Assembly (NCBI GenBank): GCA_964415175.1
Contig: CAYPYG010000032.1
Location: 1 to 30,569 of the forward strand
Length of the DNA: 30,569 nucleotides
Reading direction: 5' to 3'
DNA from: UBA2231 sp964415175
GTDB lineage: Bacteria > Elusimicrobiota > Elusimicrobia > Elusimicrobiales > UBA9959
Shown: piece after piece, positions 6,812-13,400 of the stretch
Layout: every line of letters begins with the position of its first letter
Numbering within the stretch: the first letter of the stretch is position 1
The notes under the pieces: generated by a model
Seen by the model: only the letters and a program-made list of their open reading frames with translations
Told to the model about the DNA's origin: nothing
Database searches by the model: none
Made by a program: the position numbers and the translations under genes

Positions 6812-8295
6812 AAAAGGACGCGGCGGCCGCGGTCGAAAAGATCTTCGGCCCCTCCTACCTGGTCGGCGGGGCGCCGCGCGACCTGCTGCTGCGCCGCCCC
6901 GTCAAGGACCTCGACTTCGCCGTTCCCCCGTGCCGCGACTTCCGGGCGCGGGCGGCCTCCCTGGCCCGCCTGCTGGGCGCGGCGGTCTTCCCGCTCGACG
7001 AAGAGCGCTCGATCTACCGCCTCTCTCCCCGCGGCGCCGAAGGCGCGCAGATAGACCTCGCGCCCATGGAGGGCGGCTCGATACTCCCCGACCTGGGCCG
7101 CCGCGACTTCACGATAAACGCCATGGCCGTCCCTGCCTGGAAGCTGAAGGCCCGCTGGACCGGCGCCTCCTTCGCGGTGTCCGGCGTGAAGCCGGACGCG
7201 CTGATCGACCCTTTCGGCGGCCTCAAGGACCTGCGCGCCCGCCGCCTCAGGCTGGTCTCGCCTTCGGCGGTGCAGGACGACCCGCTCAGGATGCTGCGCG
7301 CCTTCCGCTTCGCCGCCGAACTGGGCTTCGCCCCCGGCCGCGGCCTGCTGGCCGAGACCGCCGCCCGGGCGGCGCTCATAAAGTCCGCCGCGGCCGAAAG
7401 GGTCCACGAAGAGCTCTCGCGCATCTTCGCCACGCCGGTCTCGGCGGACGCGCTGCGCGCCATGCACAAGGCCGGGCTGCTGCTGGAGATCTTCCCCGAA
7501 CTCGCCCCGCAGGCGAAATGCGCCGAGGTCTATTACGGCAGGGGCGGCGTGCTCAAGCACACTTTCAACGTGGTGGAGAGGATGGACTACCTGCTCTCGC
7601 ATCTGCCCTCCGCGATATCCGGGGGGAAGGCGATAGCGGCCATGAAGCCGCCGGCGCGCGCCCTCAAGACCGCGGCGCTGCTCCACGACATCGCCAAGCC
7701 GGCCCGCGCCAAGGTGATGGGGGACCGCCTCCGCTTCTTCGGCCACGAGGAGCACGGCGCGGCGATGGCGGAAAAGGTCATGGAGCGGCTGCGTTTCTCC
7801 CGCTCCGACATACGCCTGGTCTCCGCCGTGACCGCGCAGCACCTGCGCGTCGGCAACCTGGCCCACAACGACGAGATCTCGGACCGCGCCGTCTACCGCT
7901 TCTTCCGCGAGATGGGGGAGTACTCGCTGCCGCTGCTGCTGCTCTCCTGGGCCGACCATTCCAGCTATGTCCGGCCGGCCGACCTGCTGCGCGCCCTGCC
8001 GGAGACCAGAAAACCGCCTTTCCGCATCCCCCCGAAGGGACTGCCGCGCACCGGGCTTAAGAAGACCCTGCGCTTCCTCCAGGCCGTCAATATGCTCTTC
8101 AGGACCTACCTGTCCAAAGGCATAGCGAAGCGCACCGACCGCCTGCTCAACGGCAACGAGGTGATGAAGGCGGCCGGCGTACCCGAGGGCCCGGAAATAG
8201 GCCGCCTGCTGGACCAGGTCAACCTGCTGCATTTCGAAGGCCGCCTCAGGACGAAGAAAGAGGCCGTCGACTGGCTTAAAAAGCGCCGCAAGTGA
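6808..8295 (+). CDS. cca: CCA-adding enzyme / poly(A) polymerase-family nucleotidyltransferase with HD domain
   Basis: A 495-residue class II nucleotidyltransferase. The catalytic head has VGGAPRD (GG at 20-21, RD at 24-25), the metal-binding DLD at 34-36, and RRDFTINAMAV near 100. The RNA-binding neck follows, then an HD domain with LLHDIAK (H293-D294) and a distal FGHEEHG. Family members add or repair the 3' CCA of tRNA with CTP and ATP, or poly(A)-tail RNA; sequence alone does not separate these. The one recognised tRNA gene in the window already encodes CCA, which would make a repair role enough. The start is the GTG overlapping the upstream TGA; the frame is open further upstream only as a shadow of the ligase gene. 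A strong terminator follows. Confidence 0.9.
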   Translation: MKKDAAAAVEKIFGPSYLVGGAPRDLLLRRPVKDLDFAVPPCRDFRARAASLARLLGAAVFPLDEERSIYRLSPRGAEGAQIDLAPMEGGSILPDLGRRDFTINAMAVPAWKLKARWTGASFAVSGVKPDALIDPFGGLKDLRARRLRLVSPSAVQDDPLRMLRAFRFAAELGFAPGRGLLAETAARAALIKSAAAERVHEELSRIFATPVSADALRAMHKAGLLLEIFPELAPQAKCAEVYYGRGGVLKHTFNVVERMDYLLSHLPSAISGGKAIAAMKPPARALKTAALLHDIAKPARAKVMGDRLRFFGHEEHGAAMAEKVMERLRFSRSDIRLVSAVTAQHLRVGNLAHNDEISDRAVYRFFREMGEYSLPLLLLSWADHSSYVRPADLLRALPETRKPPFRIPPKGLPRTGLKKTLRFLQAVNMLFRTYLSKGIAKRTDRLLNGNEVMKAAGVPEGPEIGRLLDQVNLLHFEGRLRTKKEAVDWLKKRRK

Positions 8296-8312
8296 ATCAC
8301 CTTCCCTGCCCG

Positions 8313-8340
8313 AAAGGCCCAGCCGTCCCTGGGCCTTTTT
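8313..8340 (+). terminator. Rho-independent terminator after cca
   Basis: AAAGGCCCAG and CTGGGCCTTT form a 10-bp stem with a 6-nt loop, ending in a T-run. Confidence 0.9.
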
Positions 8341-8429
8341 AAGGACCGGCGGGGGGAAAAATGACCCGTGAAAGCCTTCCCGCCGGACGCTAAACTATGG
8401 ATGCAGGGACCCGGCACCGGAGGCGTGTG

Positions 8430-9059
8430 ATGGAACTGAAGAACAAAATACTTATGACGGCCGTAGCTGCGGCTTTGACTTTCTCCTCTTTACCGGCCTT
8501 CGCCGGCGCCGCCGCCGGGGAGTCCTCCGTCCGGGACACGGACTCCGTCGCGGCCGGGGACATAGCCGGGCTCAAGGACATCCTTTCCAAACTGGTGCGC
8601 CAGGACGGGCTGCTCGACGAGGCGATAGAGAACCTGGAAGGCGCCGGCGGCCCGCTCACCGTTAAGGACCTCGCCGGCATAAAGAAGACCCTCGGCGTGG
8701 TGCGCAGGAATCTCGACCATATCTCCTGGCTCGGCAAAGAGCGTCTCGCCGCGGTGAAGCCCGGCTCCGGGACCGAAAAATACACCCGCGCCATACTCAG
8801 TTACAGCGGCAGGATAAGCCGCAAATCCGCGCGGATAAGCGCCATCGCCGCGCGCGCCGCCTCGGCCAAGAGCAGGTCCGCCCTGCGCGACGCTCCCTCC
8901 TCCAAAACCTCCCGCGAACGGGCCGGCGGAAAGAGCGTCAAGCTGATACTGGCCGAAAAGGACGCGTGGGCCGGCATCGCCGCCGAAACGAAGAACCTCA
9001 AAGGCTCCTCCTACAAACTCAACGCCACCAGCCGCTGGCTCCACGTGGCTTCCAGGTAA
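8430..9059 (+). CDS. Secreted small helical protein of unknown function
   Basis: A 209-residue protein that I cannot assign to a family. It begins with a Sec signal peptide: a positive start, a hydrophobic core (residues 8-20) and a likely cleavage after AFA at about residue 25. The mature part looks mostly helical, first acidic (about 30-90) and then increasingly Arg/Lys/Ser/Ala-rich (about 120-185). There are no cysteines, membrane helices or known motifs. I chose the ATG at 8430 over one at 8397 because GGAGG lies 6 nt before it and the signal peptide starts there. It stands alone between two terminators, so it is a single-gene transcript. A weak TAAACT box lies at 8391-8396. Confidence 0.75.
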   Translation: MELKNKILMTAVAAALTFSSLPAFAGAAAGESSVRDTDSVAAGDIAGLKDILSKLVRQDGLLDEAIENLEGAGGPLTVKDLAGIKKTLGVVRRNLDHISWLGKERLAAVKPGSGTEKYTRAILSYSGRISRKSARISAIAARAASAKSRSALRDAPSSKTSRERAGGKSVKLILAEKDAWAGIAAETKNLKGSSYKLNATSRWLHVASR

Positions 9060-9084
9060 GCCCGGGGGGACCCTTCCCCGCCGG

Positions 9085-9114
9085 AAAAGCCCGCCCGCTA
9101 GGCGGGCTTTTTTT
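9085..9114 (+). terminator. Rho-independent terminator between secreted-protein gene and folE
   Basis: AAAGCCCGCC (9086-9095) and GGCGGGCTTT (9101-9110) form a 10-bp stem with loop CGCTA, followed by more T residues. The T-run directly abuts the folE -10 box. Confidence 0.92.
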
Positions 9115-9115
9115 G

Positions 9116-9121
9116 TAGAAT
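9116..9121 (+). promoter_or_regulatory. -10 box of folE
   Basis: TAGAAT ends 11 nt before the folE ATG. No ribosome binding site lies between, so the leader would be about 5 nt or absent. The box begins one base after the terminator T-run. Confidence 0.5.
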
Positions 9122-9132
9122 TTATCCCATAT

Positions 9133-9696
9133 ATGGCTCTCAACATCGAACCCCTCGTCGAAACTATATTGAAAGAGATAGGCGAAGACCCCTCCCGCGA
9201 GGGCCTGAAGCGGACCCCGGCCCGCGTGGCGAAGGCGCTGCAGGAAATGACCTCCGGCTACCGCGCCGACATAGACGCCATCTTCAACGGGGCTTTCTTC
9301 ACCGTCCCCTACCGCGAAATGGTGGTGGTCAAGGACATCGCCTTCCATTCCATGTGCGAACATCACATGCTGCCGTTCGCCGGCAAGGTACACGTCGCCT
9401 ATATCCCCGACCACACGATAGTGGGCCTGTCCAAGATCCCGCGGCTGGTGGACGCTTTCGCGCGGCGCCTGCAGCTCCAGGAGCGCCTGACCATACAGAT
9501 AGCCGAGACGCTGGAGCGGAAGCTCAAGCCCAAGGGCGTGGGCGTGATAATAGAGGCCCGGCATATGTGCATGACGATGAGAGGGGCGAAGAACGAGACC
9601 TCGCTGGCGGTGACCAGTTCCCTGCTGGGCTGTTTCGGCAGCGACCCGAAAGTGAGGCAGGAATTCCTGGCGCTGGCGGGCCCGGGCGGACATTAA
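9133..9696 (+). CDS. folE: GTP cyclohydrolase I (FolE)
   Basis: A 187-residue type I GTP cyclohydrolase, a cytosolic homodecamer in its family. It converts GTP to 7,8-dihydroneopterin triphosphate, the entry step to tetrahydrofolate. The N-terminal DPSREGLKRTPARVAKA motif (19-35) is typical. Zinc ligands are C75 in SMCEHH, with H77-H78, and C146 in RHMCMTMRG; H144 is the conserved catalytic-region histidine. The length is close to other bacterial FolE proteins and all key residues are present. It is a monocistronic unit between a terminator and tRNA-Gly. The start at 9133 is the only ATG that leaves the full family N-terminus, although there is no Shine-Dalgarno sequence before it. Confidence 0.97.
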   Translation: MALNIEPLVETILKEIGEDPSREGLKRTPARVAKALQEMTSGYRADIDAIFNGAFFTVPYREMVVVKDIAFHSMCEHHMLPFAGKVHVAYIPDHTIVGLSKIPRLVDAFARRLQLQERLTIQIAETLERKLKPKGVGVIIEARHMCMTMRGAKNETSLAVTSSLLGCFGSDPKVRQEFLALAGPGGH

Positions 9697-9714
9697 GGGC
9701 CCGCTCCGCGGCGG

Positions 9715-9742
9715 TTACAATATCTTTTATTTTTACTATAAT
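9715..9742 (+). promoter_or_regulatory. Promoter of tRNA-Gly
   Basis: TTACAA at 9715-9720 and a perfect TATAAT at 9737-9742 are separated by 16 nt. The -10 box lies 16 nt before the mature tRNA. Confidence 0.6.
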
Positions 9743-9758
9743 AGTTCCGCGGTAATAA

Positions 9759-9832
9759 GCGGGCGTAGTTCAATGGTAGAACGAGAGCTTCCCAAGCTTT
9801 AGACGTGGGTTCGATTCCCATCGCCCGCTCCA
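9759..9832 (+). tRNA. tRNA-Gly (anticodon CCC)
   Basis: The acceptor stem GCGGGCG (9759-9765) pairs perfectly with CGCCCGC (9822-9828), followed by discriminator T and an encoded CCA. The anticodon arm is AGAGC-TTCCCAA-GCTTT with anticodon CCC at 9791-9793, reading GGG. The T arm contains GGTTCGATTCC. The D arm is short (GTTC-AATGGTA-GAAC), as in other glycine tRNAs. All four arms fold, so this is a functional tRNA by inspection. Confidence 0.96.
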
Positions 9833-9866
9833 CCGCGCAACTTAATTATTAAAGGAAACCCTCTTT

Positions 9867-10370
9867 CTGCCCTCCCGACCGACCGACAGCAAAACCTTCT
9901 GGGCCCTCTCGGCCCTCATAAGTTTCACGATACTGGGCGCGGCCGCCTGGTCCCTTTACGACCGCGTCAGCCTCTACTTCAGCGAGGACATCGTGAGCAT
10001 CTCCCCGAAACCCGTCCCTTTGCCCGGCGCCGGCGAAGAGGAGAAGGAGCGCGGGGCCGCGCCGGCCGCCGCTGCATCCGAAAAACCGGCGGAAAAGCCG
10101 GAGGAAAAGGCGGCGGAGGCCGCCCCGGCCAAAGCCAGGGCCGTAAAGACCGTCTTCGAGTACAGGGGAGCCGGTAAAAAGGTCGCCCTGGCCGGAAGTT
10201 TCAGCGTCTGGCGGGAACTGCCCATGTCGCGCAGGGACGGCGCCTGGAGGACAGAGGCCTACATCTTTCCCGGCACCTACACCTATCATTTCATCGTCGA
10301 CGGCGTAAAAACGGCGGACCCCGGCAAGCCCAGGGCCCGGACCGGCGACTCCATCGTCGCCGTTGAATAA
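9867..10370 (+). CDS. Membrane-anchored CBM48/AMPK-beta-like glycogen-binding-domain protein, probable CTG start
   Basis: About 167 residues. A hydrophobic segment (about residues 10-32) looks like a single N-terminal membrane anchor. An Ala/Glu/Lys/Pro-rich linker (about 55-90) and a C-terminal carbohydrate-binding module 48-like domain (about 92-160) follow. The latter shows VALAGSFSVW, DGAWR and YTYHFIVDG, as in AMPK-beta glycogen-binding domains. Such domains bind alpha-glucans or act as protein-interaction modules; no catalytic domain is attached. The first ATG/GTG/TTG-type start in frame is the GTG at 9993, which would delete the anchor. The frame is open back to a TAA at about 9843-9845, and CTG at 9867 lies about 10 nt after AGGA. 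I therefore propose the CTG start with limited confidence; the domain itself is clear. Confidence 0.7.
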   Translation: MPSRPTDSKTFWALSALISFTILGAAAWSLYDRVSLYFSEDIVSISPKPVPLPGAGEEEKERGAAPAAAASEKPAEKPEEKAAEAAPAKARAVKTVFEYRGAGKKVALAGSFSVWRELPMSRRDGAWRTEAYIFPGTYTYHFIVDGVKTADPGKPRARTGDSIVAVE

Positions 10371-10399
10371 GGGCTTAATTTTAAAGAATCGTTAACAAT

Positions 10400-10426
10400 C
10401 CTGTAACAGGCTTTCGATAGACTATC
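10400..10426. promoter_or_regulatory. Two 11-bp palindromes in the kelch-gene promoter region
   Basis: CCTGTAACAGG (10400-10410) and GATAGACTATC (10416-10426) are each perfect palindromes around one central base, with centres 16 nt apart. The second contains TAGACT, the best -10 candidate for the gene starting at 10442. The layout suggests an operator overlapping a promoter, but no regulator is known. Confidence 0.35.
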
Positions 10427-10441
10427 ACCGGACGCGGCTAT

Positions 10442-13400
10442 ATGAATTTCAGGAAGACCCTGGCATTGTCCCTGCTGGCCCCGGCCTTTATGGCCGCGGG
10501 CGCTTTCGCGCTTTCCACCCCTCGCCATAATCACGCCGTCACCCTGCTGCCCGACGGCAATATCCTGGTGACGGGGGGGAACACCGCCGAGAACACCTAC
10601 CTGGCTACGGCGGAAATGTGGGACATGACCGCCAACGCCTGGTCGGTGTGGGGCGGCGGGCTCGGGGTCGCGCGGTCCTCCCATACCGCCACGCTGATGT
10701 CGGACGGCCGCGTCCTCGTCGCCGGCGGCTTCACCACCGGCGGCACGCCGACGGGCGACCTGCGAATCTGCGATCCCCTGACCAGGACCTGCGCCGACGC
10801 CGGTGTGGACATGGCGGCCCGCGGCGGTCACACGGCTACGCTGCTCTCCGCCGGCCCCAGGTCCGGACACGTGCTGCTCTGCGGCGGGCAGACCACAGTC
10901 TCCTCCGCGTCCATCACCGGGTCCTGCGAGACTTTCGACCCCGTGGCGGGCGCGCTTTCGCCCGCCGCCTCCATGGCAAGCTCCAGGATAGGTCATGTCG
11001 CCCTGCTGCTGCGCTCCGGGAAGATCTTCGTCAGCGGAGGCGGCAGGCCGGGCGGGCCCGGAACGGAGCCCTGGATATTCGAGCCGACCAACGAGATGTA
11101 CGACCCGGTAGCCGGCACCTGGAACCCGGTGGACGCGCTGCTCCAGGGCAGGATAAACCATACCGCCACGGTGCTCAATAACGGCAAGATCATGATAGCC
11201 GGCGGTTATAACGGCAGGGACAGCATGGTCTGCCTCCTCGATCCCGACGGTCTGGACGAGGACTGCTGGCACCTCGCCCACCCGGACGCCGCCCTCGCCC
11301 AGGGGGTAGGCAGCAAGGGCTACCTGGACGGCGCCGAGTTCTTCGACCAGGACAGCGGCGCCCGCGTCACCCTGATGGAAGATGTCTTCAATCTCATGCC
11401 ATACCGGGTCGCCCGTCACTCGGCGGTGCTCGAGACCGACGGCCGCTGGCGCCTGCACAGGGGTTACGGCAATATTTTCCCGACCTTCTTCAACTTTTCC
11501 CCCGGGCTCGCCAAAGGCGGCGTGCTCCGCCTCAGCCCCACCGCCGATGAAAGGGTGGCGGACATACTGCCGACCAGTACCATAGGATTCCCCCTGGATT
11601 TCAACCTGTCCCGGCCCGTGTCGGGGCGCCTCGTGGACGCGGAGATCTTCTTCTCCCCGCCGACCGAAGCCGACGATCCGTCCATAAAGCTGGCGGGCGC
11701 CGAGTTCTACATAGGTATCAGCACCGCGAGGGCGGACGGCTACGCCGTGGGGAAACTTATAGACGAAACTTACTCTCACGGCCGCTTCAGTCATATAATC
11801 AATCTCCCCCTGCCCCTCGGCACGGCCTCCTTCCTGCCCGTCAGAGCGACCTCCCAGGGCAACACCGTAAGTTCCAGTTTAACGCTGCCGGGGCCGATCT
11901 ATCCCGAAAGCACCGGCGATATCACGGGCGGGACGCTCCAGACTTCCGTGCGCTTCTGGCTGCCCTATAATTACCAGAGCCATGTGATGGGAACGGCCAG
12001 GATAGACAGCGCCGCGATCATGGACCCCGGCGAGCAGTTCACCATAAGCCTGACTTCCGGCTCAGCCGCCTTCGACATACAACAGTCCGGCTGCGACTAC
12101 CTTGAAAAGCTCTGCCTGTTCACGGCCGCCATCACCTTTTCCAACATAGAGGGGGAACTCACCAATCTTACGCTGCTGGACGAGGGAACGACTTTCTATA
12201 CCGGATTGAACATAGGCGTGAAACCGATCGAGATGGGTCTTGAACTGTCCTTTACCGCGGACGAGGTCCACGTCATGGAGGAAGCCGAAACGACCTATGA
12301 TTTCGACAGGTCCACCATGGTCGTCCGGGAAATGATATTCTCCAACAACCTGACTTACGTTCCCGCGACCAACCGCTGGGGGGACCTGAACGGCGGCGAA
12401 GAGGGGCTTGACGCCCCGCCGCCCACCTTCGACCATACGGCGATCTATACCCCGGCGGGCGATACAGTACTGCTGGGCGGCCGGAACTGCGAGGCTACTC
12501 CGTTCACCGACTGCCGCCACGATGTCAAGCATTTCCTGGCGGGCGACCTTGAGGGCGTACTGATCCCCGTGGTGGAGGGCTCCTGGCTCGCAGGGCCCTC
12601 CCTGCTCTCCAGACGCGCCGCCCATACCAGCACGGTGCTGGCCGACGGCAGCATACTGACCTGCGGCGGCAGCGACGGGACCCGCCCGCTGGATTCCTGC
12701 GAGCGCATGGACCCCGGGACCATGCAATGGAAGCAGACCGGGCCCATGACCTCCCCGAGGTCCAATCACACGGCCACGCTGCTGCCCAACGGCAATGTCC
12801 TGGCGGCCGGCGGCATCGTCCCGGGCGGAACGGCGGTAGCCACGGCGGAGCTTTATTTCCCGGAAACGGGCACCTGGGTACGCACCTCTTCCATGACGCA
12901 TATCCGGCAGCTGCACACCGCCACGCTGATGCCGGACGGCAATGTCCTGGTCACGGGCGGGGCGACGGCCAGCACCTATTCGGCCACAGCCGAGATCTAC
13001 ATAACCTCCGCCGCCCACTGGGTCCCCGGCGGCGCGCTCGTCGAGGGCAGATCGCAGCACACCGCCACGCTGCTCAAGAGCGGGAACGTGCTGCTGGCCG
13101 GCGGCGTGAACGGCTTCGGCGCGATGAGACAGACCGAGATCTACGACTACCTCGCCCGGGCCTCGGCGGCCGCGGACGACCTGGCCGAGCCCCGCTACGG
13201 CCATACGGCCAGCCTGCTGCGGGACGGCCGGGTGGTGGTGGCGGGCGGCTCCGACAATATACAGAGCCTGAACACCAGCGAGATATTCGACGGCGCGAAC
13301 TGGTACGCCGGGGGCGGCCTGACCTGGCACCGCGCCAATCACAGGGCCGCGCTGCTGCCCAACGGGAAACTGATGCTCACGGGCGGAGAGGTCTCCGGCG

